From a bacterium (GTDB taxonomy: Bacteria; SZUA-79; Acidulodesulfobacterales; Acidulodesulfobacteraceae), in the NCBI GenBank assembly GCA_021800745.1, contig JAJYYS010000027.1, positions 1-13,957 on the forward strand: 13,957 nt of DNA, written 5' to 3'. Shown piece after piece: positions 7,002 to 13,846 of this stretch. The position numbers and the translations under genes were made by a program. The notes below the pieces were generated by a model. That model had not been told where the DNA came from. It saw only the letters and a program-made list of their open reading frames with translations, and made no database searches. The stretch's first letter is position 1. The number at the start of each line of letters is the position of its first letter.

Positions 7002-7226
7002 TTACTTTTTTATATAACCTCTGAGATATATAAGTATTAAAATTATATTTAATGCCGTAAGACCGGATAAGCCGGAATGGATTCCTATAGCGACCCATAC
7101 TATCGAAGCAAAAATGTTTATGGCGAAACCGGACTTTTTATGGGAGCTTAACTGCCAGACTCCCGCCAGCGTCAATGCAAACGCGGACCAATCCGTTATA
7201 CTCCAAAAACTGAGGTCTATTTGCAT
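7002..7226 (-). CDS. Small three-helix membrane protein, PnuC/SemiSWEET-like
   Basis: A 74-residue protein with three predicted membrane helices at about 11-28, 33-50 and 53-68, ending in a short basic tail. The patterns W-x2-T-x-W near the start, K-K-S-G-F between helices 1 and 2, and N60 with L-R-G-Y at 68-71 resemble one three-helix unit of PnuC, the nicotinamide riboside transporter, whose fold is related to SWEET sugar transporters. It could work as a homo-oligomeric half-transporter, as SemiSWEETs do, but no substrate can be proposed from sequence. The ATG lies three bases after the stop of the lipoprotein gene, which implies translational coupling. It follows rfbA and the lipoprotein in the same direction. 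Confidence 0.65.
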   Translation of the reverse strand: MQIDLSFWSITDWSAFALTLAGVWQLSSHKKSGFAINIFASIVWVAIGIHSGLSGLTALNIILILIYLRGYIKK

Positions 7227-7229
7227 AAA

Positions 7230-7496
7230 TCAGCCGTCTATCTTTTTAAAACAGGCTTTATTTTTTACGCCGCCTGCTCTATTGCCGGTATTATAATCGG
7301 CATATTTTCCGGCGGAAGTATGTTTATAGGCCATATAATTAGTTTTATTATAACATGTTATGAAACAGCCGCCGTTCATAATATGCTCTTTTTCTAACGA
7401 ATTATTTACTCCCGAACACCCTGAAAGCAGGAAACCAGACCCTAACCCTAATGCGACCGTCAGCAAGAGCGCCATAACGACCTTTCTTATTTTCAT
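7230..7496 (-). CDS. Small predicted lipoprotein, unknown function
   Basis: An 88-residue protein I do not recognise. The N-terminus MKIRK plus a hydrophobic core ends in a clear lipobox L-L-S-G-C with C27 as the predicted lipidated residue, so it should be anchored on the outer face of the inner membrane or in the outer membrane. S28 rather than Asp at +2 favours outer-membrane sorting if Lol rules apply. The mature part is 62 residues, polar and basic, rich in Asn, Lys, Tyr and Gly, with three further cysteines C44, C48 and C82 that could form a disulfide or bind metal. AAAGGT upstream serves as a ribosome-binding site. It starts 14 bases after rfbA and ends three bases before the PnuC-like gene, so the three are probably co-transcribed. 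Confidence 0.7.
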   Translation of the reverse strand: MKIRKVVMALLLTVALGLGSGFLLSGCSGVNNSLEKEHIMNGGCFITCYNKTNYMAYKHTSAGKYADYNTGNRAGGVKNKACFKKIDG

Positions 7497-7510
7497 GTAT
7501 TTTTTACCTT

Positions 7511-8404
7511 TTAAATTATATCCTTATCTTTATTCTCATTTATTATTTTCAAAATATACCGTCCGTAACCGCTTTTAATATACTTTTTTGAGAGATTTAT
7601 CAGCCCTTCTTCCGAAATATAGTTCATTTTATAAGCGATTTCCTCTATACATCCGATTTTGAGTCCCTGCCTTTTTTCCATCATTTCGATAAATTTTGAA
7701 GCATCGAGCAGGCTTTCCGGCGTTCCCGTGTCAAGCCATGCGTAACCTCTGCCGAGCGTTACGGCGTTAAGTTTTTCGCTTTTTAAATATACATTGTTTA
7801 CGTCGGTTATTTCAAGCTCTCCTCTTTCGGACGGTTTTAACGCGCCTGCAATATTAACGACTTCGTTATCGTAAAAATAAACTCCGGTGACCGCGTAGTT
7901 TGATTTTGGATTCTGCGGTTTTTCCTCTATCGACAAAACTTTTCCGCCGCCTATTTCGATAACTCCATATCTCTGAGGGTCTTCGACGTAATACGTGAAA
8001 ATTACTCCGCCTCCGTTCCGCTTTATAATATCCTTTGCATAATTAAACTTTTCCGGAATGCCGTGCCCGTAAAAGATGTTGTCGCCCAGAATTAAGCAGA
8101 CGTCGTCTCTGCCTATGAAATCCTTGCCTATTATAAATGCCTCCGCCAATCCGCCGGGCAAGGGCTGCTCTTTATAATCGATGTTAAGTCCCAAGTCGTT
8201 TCCGTTGCCGAATATAGCTCTAAATTTATCTAAATCGGAGGGCGTCGTTATTATAAGAATATCCCTAATACCGGCAAGCATAAGACTCGACAGGGGATAG
8301 TAAATCATAGGCTTATCGTAAACCGGCAGGAGCTGTTTGCAGACGCTTAGGGTTATGGGATAAAGCCTCGTTCCGCTTCCGCCCGCAAGAATAATGCCTT
8401 TCAT
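7511..8404 (-). CDS. rfbA: Glucose-1-phosphate thymidylyltransferase RmlA
   Basis: A 297-residue nucleotidyltransferase of normal RmlA length that makes dTDP-glucose from glucose 1-phosphate and dTTP, the first step toward dTDP-rhamnose and other dTDP-sugars. The sequence shows the nucleotide-binding motif GGSGTRLYPIT at 8-18, QLLPVYDKPMIYYPLS at 24-39, PGGLAEAF at 83-90, the Mg2+-binding D108 in LGDNIFYGHG, EEKP at 160-163, and GRGYAWLDTGT at 218-228. The ATG has GGAGA six bases upstream. It appears to head the transcript that continues into the lipoprotein and PnuC-like genes. The usual partners rfbB, rfbC and rfbD are not in the window, so the rest of the pathway must be encoded elsewhere. 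It is divergent from the RNA methyltransferase gene. Confidence 0.95.
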   Translation of the reverse strand: MKGIILAGGSGTRLYPITLSVCKQLLPVYDKPMIYYPLSSLMLAGIRDILIITTPSDLDKFRAIFGNGNDLGLNIDYKEQPLPGGLAEAFIIGKDFIGRDDVCLILGDNIFYGHGIPEKFNYAKDIIKRNGGGVIFTYYVEDPQRYGVIEIGGGKVLSIEEKPQNPKSNYAVTGVYFYDNEVVNIAGALKPSERGELEITDVNNVYLKSEKLNAVTLGRGYAWLDTGTPESLLDASKFIEMMEKRQGLKIGCIEEIAYKMNYISEEGLINLSKKYIKSGYGRYILKIINENKDKDII

Positions 8405-8417
8405 ATTATTTCTCCAC

Positions 8418-8446
8418 TTAAAACCTTATAAATAATATAATATAAT
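8418..8446 (+). promoter_or_regulatory. Candidate sigma70 promoter for the rlmD-like gene
   Basis: TTAAAA (8418-8423) and a perfect TATAAT (8441-8446) are 17 bases apart. Expected start near 8453 gives a leader of about 18 bases that includes the ribosome-binding site AAGGGGG at 8459-8465. A second TATAAT at 8436-8441 is an alternative -10. Confidence 0.4.
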
Positions 8447-8460
8447 AATTAAAAAAACAA
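8432..8460 (-). promoter_or_regulatory. Candidate sigma70 promoter for rfbA
   Basis: TTGTTT (8460-8455) and TATTAT (8437-8432) on the minus strand are 17 bases apart. Transcription would start near 8425, with a leader of about 20 bases carrying the GGAGA ribosome-binding site at 8415-8411. It overlaps the oppositely directed rlmD promoter candidate. Confidence 0.4.
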
Positions 8461-8470
8461 GGGGGCAAAA

Positions 8471-9814
8471 ATGCTGGAAACAATACATATAGATTCGCTG
8501 GCATACGGAGGCTGGGGCGTAGGAAGAATTAATTCTAAAGTTATATTCGTCGGCTATGCTGTTCCGGGGGACGCCCTCAAAATAGAAATATTTGACGAAC
8601 ATAAAAGTTATGCGTTCGGCAGAATAGTCGGAATTATTACGCCGTCCCCGAAAAGAATCGAGCCGGCATGCAAGCATTTTGGCATCTGCGGCGGATGCGG
8701 TTATCTTAATATGCCTTATGAAGAAGAGATTTATTGGAAAACGGAAATTTTTAAAACCGAATTTAAAAAAACTTTTAAAAATACGGTTAATATCGACGAC
8801 GTCTATATAACAAGCAATCCGGCAGATAAAAATTATCTTAATTACAGACAAAAAATCGGATTAAAAATATATCCGCCTTATATAGGATTTTATAAAAAAT
8901 TAACTCATCATGTAATAGACGTAGAATATTGCTTTCTTGCGCAAGAAAGCATAAATGAAATGTTAAAAAACGTAAGAAATTTATTATCGGACAAAACTTA
9001 TAAAGATACTATTTTGGACAGGATTACAAAGGTAACGCTGGCAGATGCCGGAATAAAAAATATAATCTTTGGATTTAAAAATCACGGTCCGATATTAAAA
9101 CGTTTTGCGGAAGATGCGATAAAAAATACCGGGGCTGATAATATTTTTTTTGAACTTCGCGGCAAAAAAACCGTTAAATATAAACGGGCAGAGGAAATAG
9201 ATACCGCGCAAAATACCGGCAATAGCAGCGACGATTATTTTACCGTAAAAGATAAAAAATTTTCGTATGACCTTCCTACTTTTATTCAGGTCAACAAAAA
9301 ACAGAATGAAAACATTATAACCGCCGTTACGGGATATTTGAAAAACATTACGGCGGAAAGGGGACGTAATTTTATTAATGCTCTTGATTTATATTGCGGG
9401 TATGGAAATATCACTCTTTTTTTAGCGCCGTTTGCGGATAATATTACCGGGGTTGAATCAAGCGGTTTCTCCATAAAACTCGCGGAAAAAAATCTGATAT
9501 TAAACGATATTAAAAACATCAAATTCATCGAGTCCGACGTAGCAGGCTACCTTGACAAAGCGGGGGCAGGGAAAAATAAAAAAACATGCGATTTAATAGT
9601 TTTAGACCCGCCGAGAGCAGGCGTTAAAGGGCTTGCGGCTAAAATAGCCTCGATAAACGCTGAATGCATTATATATATCTCATGCGACACTATGACGCTT
9701 TTGAGGGATTTAAAAGTTTTTGCGGAAACGGGCTATAAGATTGAAGGGGTAAATTTAACGGATATGTTTCCGAGAACCTATCATATGGAGCATATAGCGT
9801 TTTTAAGAAAATAA
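8471..9814 (+). CDS. rlmD: RNA m5U methyltransferase, TrmA/RlmD (RumA) family
   Basis: A 447-residue SAM-dependent enzyme that methylates C5 of a uridine in RNA. An N-terminal TRAM domain (about 1-58) is followed by a four-cysteine [4Fe-4S] cluster site C67-x5-C73-x2-C76 with C154 as the distal ligand. The C-terminal methyltransferase domain shows QVN at 273-275, the SAM motif DLYCGYGN at 306-313, DPPRAG at 379-384, the nucleophilic cysteine C405 in YISCD, and the general-base E440 in YHMEH. All catalytic residues are present. TRAM plus Fe-S suggests an RlmD/RumA-like enzyme acting on 23S rRNA (U1939 or U747), but these paralogues are hard to separate by sequence and a tRNA U54 target is not excluded. 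AAGGGGG five bases before the ATG supports the start. It ends 45 bases before the convergent rpmB. Confidence 0.93.
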   Translation: MLETIHIDSLAYGGWGVGRINSKVIFVGYAVPGDALKIEIFDEHKSYAFGRIVGIITPSPKRIEPACKHFGICGGCGYLNMPYEEEIYWKTEIFKTEFKKTFKNTVNIDDVYITSNPADKNYLNYRQKIGLKIYPPYIGFYKKLTHHVIDVEYCFLAQESINEMLKNVRNLLSDKTYKDTILDRITKVTLADAGIKNIIFGFKNHGPILKRFAEDAIKNTGADNIFFELRGKKTVKYKRAEEIDTAQNTGNSSDDYFTVKDKKFSYDLPTFIQVNKKQNENIITAVTGYLKNITAERGRNFINALDLYCGYGNITLFLAPFADNITGVESSGFSIKLAEKNLILNDIKNIKFIESDVAGYLDKAGAGKNKKTCDLIVLDPPRAGVKGLAAKIASINAECIIYISCDTMTLLRDLKVFAETGYKIEGVNLTDMFPRTYHMEHIAFLRK

Positions 9815-9830
9815 TTTTTCAGGCGGTTTA

Positions 9831-9859
9831 GGGACGGACTTAAGTCCGTCTCCTTTCTT
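9831..9859 (+). terminator. Predicted intrinsic terminator after the rlmD-like gene
   Basis: A perfect 18-bp palindrome (9833-9850, arms GACGGAC and GTCCGTC around TTAA), extendable by two pairs, is followed on the plus strand by a pyrimidine/T-rich stretch at 9853-9861. It starts 16 bases after the stop codon and ends at the rpmB stop. On the minus strand the hairpin lacks a T-tract, so it probably serves mainly the plus-strand gene. Confidence 0.55.
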
Positions 9860-10057
9860 TTAGCGGACGGCTTTAACGACTTTGCCGGCTTTAAGACACT
9901 TTGCGCAAACCTTAATTTTTTTATTGCCGCCGGAAGAAACAACCGCCTTAACGGTATGTAAATTTGGAAGCGATACTTTTTTTGTTTTGTTATTGGCATG
10001 CGATACTTTGTTCCCGTATTGAATGCCTTTTCCGCAAACACTGCAAACTCTCGACAT
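9860..10057 (-). CDS. rpmB: 50S ribosomal protein L28, zinc-binding form
   Basis: A 65-residue basic protein starting [20 protein letters not shown], the standard L28 N-terminus. It carries two CxxC pairs, C5/C8 and C51/C54, marking the zinc-binding (C+) version. L28 is a component of the large ribosomal subunit. Length is typical. GAGG in the short leader about ten bases before the ATG fits a ribosome-binding site. It is a single-gene unit facing the rlmD-like gene, with its own very strong promoter. Confidence 0.96.
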   Translation of the reverse strand: MSRVCSVCGKGIQYGNKVSHANNKTKKVSLPNLHTVKAVVSSGGNKKIKVCAKCLKAGKVVKAVR

Positions 10058-10115
10058 TTTAGTTTTCCTCTTTTTTAATCTTTTATTAAATGCTATTGCC
10101 TACGTTAGTTTAACG

Positions 10116-10144
10116 ATTATATTATTTAATTATTAAATTGTCAA
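10116..10144 (-). promoter_or_regulatory. Perfect-consensus sigma70 promoter for rpmB
   Basis: TTGACA (10144-10139) and TATAAT (10121-10116) on the minus strand, with exactly 17 bases between them: both hexamers match the consensus at every position. Transcription should start near 10109, giving a leader of about 52 bases. Confidence 0.78.
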
Positions 10145-10177
10145 CACCAAAGCCGTTTGTTTTTTAAATTTTTAATA

Positions 10178-10205
10178 TTGATTTAAAAAAAATATATGGT
10201 AGAAT
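10178..10205 (+). promoter_or_regulatory. Candidate extended -10 promoter for the DUF2892 gene
   Basis: TTGATT (10178-10183) is followed after 16 bases by TAGAAT (10200-10205), preceded by TGG at 10197-10199, which gives an extended -10 element (TGnTAGAAT). Expected start near 10212 leaves a very AT-rich leader of about 97 bases with no recognised RNA element. The remainder of the 251-base spacer between rpmB and this gene shows no further feature. Confidence 0.4.
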
Positions 10206-10308
10206 TAAACTAAAAGTTATAATTCATATATTGCAATATTTATATATATAGTTATTCGATAAAAACTGTTTAAATTAAATTTAAAACTAACTTAAAAAGG
10301 GGGTTGTA

Positions 10309-10524
10309 ATGTTTAAAAAAAATGAGAGCGCCGTTGACAGAATTATCAGAGCCATAGCAGGTATAGTCATATTGGTTATCGGCATTTATGAGGTCAAGTC
10401 TTTAGCCGTTTTAGGCATAATATTGATAATTGTAGGAGCCGTACTCATTATAACGGCGATAACTGGATTTTGTTTATTATACACGCTCTTAGGAATATCT
10501 ACTTGTACCGACTGCAAGAAATAG
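10309..10524 (+). CDS. DUF2892 (YgaP-like) small inner-membrane protein
   Basis: A 71-residue protein matching the YgaP transmembrane-domain family. Residues 5-12 (N-E-S-A-V-D-R-I) give the N-x4-D-R start of the family, two hydrophobic helices cover about 13-28 and 32-52, and the end TGFCLLYTLLGISTC (52-66) is the family signature. Extra cysteines C55, C66 and C69 lie near the C-terminus. In some proteins this domain is attached to a rhodanese; here it stands alone, as in many bacteria. Function is unknown. AAGGGGG about nine bases before the ATG is a strong ribosome-binding site. Confidence 0.88.
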   Translation: MFKKNESAVDRIIRAIAGIVILVIGIYEVKSLAVLGIILIIVGAVLIITAITGFCLLYTLLGISTCTDCKK

Positions 10525-10544
10525 AAAAATAAAACGGCGTAAAT

Positions 10545-10589
10545 AAAAAGGCGTTCGATTTATTTTATGATAAAATCGGACGCCTTTTT
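10545..10589. terminator. Strong bidirectional intrinsic terminator
   Basis: A 17-bp hairpin, arms AAAAAGGCGTTCGATTT (10545-10561) and AAATCGGACGCCTTTTT (10573-10589) with one G-T pair and an 11-base loop. The A5 and T5 ends give a T-run on either strand. It lies between the convergent DUF2892 and spoT genes and should stop transcripts from both. Confidence 0.85.
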
Positions 10590-10606
10590 ATCGAGTCGCT
10601 TAAGAT

Positions 10607-12871
10607 TCACTGAATCACTCTGTTTACTTTTATTACGCCTTTAACCGATTTTATGCCGTCGATAATGGAATCGGCCTGTTTGTTGTCTCTGACTTCGATA
10701 TCGAATAAGTGCACGGCTCTCCCGTCTTTAATAGTTCTGACTTGAGCTTTGGATATGTTCGCCCCTTTCGCGGAAATCAAAGAAGCTATGTCGCCTAAAA
10801 TGCCTTTTTTATCATCCGTGATAATTCTTATCTTTGTCTCGAAAAATTCTCCGCCGGATAAATTCTGCCTGCCTGCCCCCTCTTTCCAACTCACGTTTAT
10901 AAGCCTGCTTTTATCGATGCCGATTATGTTCTTGCAATCATATTTATGGACTATAACTCCCCTTCCCCTTGAGATAAACCCGACTATATCGTCGCCGGGT
11001 ATAGGGTGGCAGCATCCCGCAAGCTTATAAAGCAGGTCTCCACCGAAAGGAGACACTATAGCTTCGCTTTTTACGGAACCGGGCTTAATTTTTTGGAGAA
11101 TTTTACTGATTACGCTGCCGGTAGTTTTTGTTATTAAAGACAACTTGTCCGTTTTTTTATAACCGGGCATAACCAGCGAGAATAAATAGGGCGGCGAATA
11201 TTTACCGTAGCCTATTCCGGCGAAAAGGTCGTCCTCGCTCTTAAGAGAAAGCTTTTGCGCCGACTGGGCGACTAATTCTTTAAAATCGACGATTTTGTTT
11301 TCTAGTTTTTTAAATTCCTTTTCTAATGTTTCCCTTCCCGCTTCGATGCTTTCGTCTCTTTCGGTCTGCCTTATATAATTTCTTATTTTAGAAATAGCTT
11401 TTGATGATTTAGCATACCTCAACCAGTCTTTTGAAGGATGATGCCCTTCTTTTGCGATAATTTCCACTATATCTCCGTTGGAGAGTTTTTGCCTTAGCGG
11501 AACAATCACGCCGTTGACGATTGCCCCTGCGGACTTGTCGCCTACCTCGGTATGTATATAATAAGCAAAATCTATAGGAGTGGAATCTTTAGGAAGAGCG
11601 ATAACTTTTCCTTTAGGAGTAAACACATAAACTTCTTCCTGAAAAAGGTCTATTTTTACGCTGTCTAAAAACTCGTGCGGGTCTTCAAGGTCCCTTTGAT
11701 ATTCTACAAGCTGTCTAAGCCAGTTAAACTGCTCGACGTCCTCTTTTTCGGCGGGCATATTTTCTTTATACTTCCAATGGGCGGCAATACCGAATTCATC
11801 TATAAAGTGCATCTGCTTGGTCCTTATCTGTATCTCGACCCTCATGCCTTCAGGACCGATTACCGTCGTATGCAGAGAGCGGTATAAATTAGCCTTGGGC
11901 ATAGCTATGTAATCTTTGATTCTGCCGGAAATAGGCTTCCATATCGAGTGGACTATGCCGAGAGCTTCGTAACATTCAGTTTCCGTATCGACTATGATTC
12001 TTAGAGCAAGTAAGTCATAAATATCTTCAAAGCTAACATGCTGTTCAATCATTTTTCTATAGATGCTGTAAAAATGCTTCGGCCTTCCGTAAATTTCGGC
12101 TTTCAGGTTATGCTTCTCTAGATTTTCTTTAAGAATTCCCGTAACCTTTTCTATATATTTTTCTCTTTCGGTCTTTTTTTTATTTATTCTGAAAGACAGG
12201 TCTTTATAGCTTTCGGAATTCAAATATTTAAAAGACAGGTCTTCAAGCTCGCTTTTTATAAAAAATATTCCGAGCCTGTTGGCGAGGGGGGCATAAATAT
12301 CTAATGTTTCCTGCGCTATTTTGATTTGTTTTTCTTTAGGGAGAACGTCGAGCGTCCGCAGATTGTGTAGTCTGTCGGCTAATTTTATAATTATTACCCT
12401 TATATCTTTAGCCATAGCGACTATCATCTTTCTTATATTTTCGGCTTCAAGCTCTTCCGAACTCTTAAAGGATAGTTTTCCGAGTTTGGTTAAACCTTCG
12501 ACTATAAAAGCCACTTCTTCTCCGAATTCCCGCTCTATATCTTCGATAGTGGCTAAAGTATCTTCTACGGTATCGTGAAGAAGCGCCGCAACGACAGAGG
12601 CGCAATCCATCCTTAATCCGGCAACGATAGCCGCAACTTCTATCGGATGCGTAAGGTAGGGTTCTCCCGATACTCTTTTTTGGCCTTGGTGAACCCTTTT
12701 AGAAAAGTTATAGGCTTTTTTAAACAGTTTGAATTTTTCGCCGTGTATTTCTTCCATACCCACGTCGTCGATACTGCTTATATTATTTCTAAATAGCTCT
12801 ATAAGATTATTAAGCGAACTGAAGTCGCCGGTGGGGTTTACCGTAACGAGATTTTCGTTTGAAGGACTCAT
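10607..12871 (-). CDS. spoT: Bifunctional (p)ppGpp synthetase/hydrolase (RelA/SpoT family)
   Basis: A full-length RSH protein of 754 residues. The N-terminal HD domain has all hydrolase residues: H75, H99-D100, E103-D104 and D166 (LADRLHN). The synthetase domain has D285, the RIKD motif at 316-319 typical of bifunctional enzymes, NLYRSLHTTV at 327-336 and E345 in EIQIRT. Next come TGS (about 412-472, YVFTPKG), a Cys/His element with C619-C620-H621, H641 and C645, and a C-terminal ACT domain (about 677-752). Both making and degrading (p)ppGpp are therefore expected, with ribosome- and ligand-sensing regulatory domains intact. The ATG lacks a clear Shine-Dalgarno, but residues SLNNLIELF match the usual SpoT N-terminal helix, which supports this start. 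The gene lies 59 bases after rpoZ, and a terminator follows its stop codon. Confidence 0.96.
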   Translation of the reverse strand: MSPSNENLVTVNPTGDFSSLNNLIELFRNNISSIDDVGMEEIHGEKFKLFKKAYNFSKRVHQGQKRVSGEPYLTHPIEVAAIVAGLRMDCASVVAALLHDTVEDTLATIEDIEREFGEEVAFIVEGLTKLGKLSFKSSEELEAENIRKMIVAMAKDIRVIIIKLADRLHNLRTLDVLPKEKQIKIAQETLDIYAPLANRLGIFFIKSELEDLSFKYLNSESYKDLSFRINKKKTEREKYIEKVTGILKENLEKHNLKAEIYGRPKHFYSIYRKMIEQHVSFEDIYDLLALRIIVDTETECYEALGIVHSIWKPISGRIKDYIAMPKANLYRSLHTTVIGPEGMRVEIQIRTKQMHFIDEFGIAAHWKYKENMPAEKEDVEQFNWLRQLVEYQRDLEDPHEFLDSVKIDLFQEEVYVFTPKGKVIALPKDSTPIDFAYYIHTEVGDKSAGAIVNGVIVPLRQKLSNGDIVEIIAKEGHHPSKDWLRYAKSSKAISKIRNYIRQTERDESIEAGRETLEKEFKKLENKIVDFKELVAQSAQKLSLKSEDDLFAGIGYGKYSPPYLFSLVMPGYKKTDKLSLITKTTGSVISKILQKIKPGSVKSEAIVSPFGGDLLYKLAGCCHPIPGDDIVGFISRGRGVIVHKYDCKNIIGIDKSRLINVSWKEGAGRQNLSGGEFFETKIRIITDDKKGILGDIASLISAKGANISKAQVRTIKDGRAVHLFDIEVRDNKQADSIIDGIKSVKGVIKVNRVIQ

Positions 12872-12930
12872 AGTTTATTCTTTATCGGCACATTTATCTA
12901 AGCGCATAATTTTAAGACAAAAGACGGCGG

Positions 12931-13119
12931 CTATTTCTGTTTCACTCCGATATAGCCTTTTGCAATCTCCCTCAATGCAACTACAATAGGTTTATTTTTG
13001 GAAACTATTTTAGCTTCTCTGCCTTCCATAAGCTGTCTCGCTCTTTTTGCCGCTATTATTACAAGCGCGAATCTGTTTTCCACATTAACTAAGCAATCTT
13101 CGATAGTTACTCTTGCCAT
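12931..13119 (-). CDS. rpoZ: RNA polymerase omega subunit
   Basis: A 62-residue protein starting [10 protein letters not shown], followed by N-R-F-A-L-V and A-A-K-R-A-R-Q-L, the conserved core of omega. It ends with a short KP-x-V-x-A-L-R-E-I-A-x-G segment. Omega aids assembly of the beta' subunit and, in proteobacteria, contributes to the ppGpp site on RNA polymerase. It is on the short side but complete. GGAGGG eight bases before the ATG is an excellent ribosome-binding site. It lies 28 bases after gmk and upstream of spoT. Confidence 0.95.
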   Translation of the reverse strand: MARVTIEDCLVNVENRFALVIIAAKRARQLMEGREAKIVSKNKPIVVALREIAKGYIGVKQK

Positions 13120-13147
13120 TTAAATATCCCTCCGAATTATTATATTT

Positions 13148-13825
13148 TTAAACTTTTTGTAAATTTTTACATCTTTCCGCAATTATGATAGATTTTAATT
13201 TTACGTATGCCACGCTTAAATCATCGTTTGTTATTATGTAGTCGTAGAAAACGCTTTTTTTAATTTCTTCGTAAGCGGCATTTAATCTTTTATTTAATTC
13301 CGCAGAATCCATACCGCCTCTTTTTTTCAGCCTTTCGCAAAGGTCTTCGTACGACGGCGGCGTTATAAATATCGTAACCGGCCGGTTTGCATTATTCTCG
13401 AAGCGATTAGGCTTATTTAAGCTTTTAGCGTTCCCGTATATTTCTATGAGTTTTTCGACCCCTTGAACGTCTATCTCTAATAAAACATCTGATAAACGGT
13501 CCTGATTAAAAACCGATTTATATGCCGTTCCGTATCTTTTGCCGAAAACGTTAGCCCATTCTATAAATTCATCCTCTCTTATCATTCTATCAAATTCCGA
13601 ATCATTAATAAAATGATAACTTATTCCGTTTTCTTCTCCGGGTCTTTTTGCTCTCGTCGTAAAGGAAATACTTGATTTTATGTCTTTAAATTCCTGCAAA
13701 AGCATGTTGCATAAAGTAGTTTTGCCGGTACCCGAAGGGGCGGACACCGCAAAAATTAAGCCCTTGGGTTTTCCGTCGAGATGCAGTTCTTTATCTTCAA
13801 ATTTTATACCTTTTTCGTCCATCAT
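13148..13825 (-). CDS. gmk: Guanylate kinase with a 16-residue insertion
   Basis: A 225-residue kinase converting GMP and ATP to GDP and ADP. The P-loop APSGTGKTT is at 29-37, followed by the GMP-binding SFTTRAKRPGE (54-64) and G-I-S-Y-H-F (67-72), EIDVQG at 117-122, TPPS (155-158) and the lid R-G-x2-D-S (169-174). By comparison with the E. coli enzyme recalled from memory, about 16 extra residues (roughly 134-149, Asn-rich, KSLNKPNRFENNANR) lie between the D-V-Q-G helix and the next strand. The N-terminus is also longer than usual by about 15 residues. Two adjacent ATG codons (13825, 13822) are possible starts, and neither has a Shine-Dalgarno. The gene follows remA by 21 bases, so coupling or a leaderless message is possible. 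Confidence 0.94.
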   Translation of the reverse strand: MMDEKGIKFEDKELHLDGKPKGLIFAVSAPSGTGKTTLCNMLLQEFKDIKSSISFTTRAKRPGEENGISYHFINDSEFDRMIREDEFIEWANVFGKRYGTAYKSVFNQDRLSDVLLEIDVQGVEKLIEIYGNAKSLNKPNRFENNANRPVTIFITPPSYEDLCERLKKRGGMDSAELNKRLNAAYEEIKKSVFYDYIITNDDLSVAYVKLKSIIIAERCKNLQKV

Positions 13826-13846
13826 ATATAATAATAATTATACATA

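Noticed and set aside
8426..8851. 141-codon open frame on the minus strand.
   Set aside because: It lies over the TRAM/Fe-S coding region of the methyltransferase and shows no family features; a shadow frame.
9781..10041. 86-codon minus-strand frame overlapping rpmB in another register.
   Set aside because: L28 in the other frame is unmistakable, and the alternative runs through the terminator hairpin.
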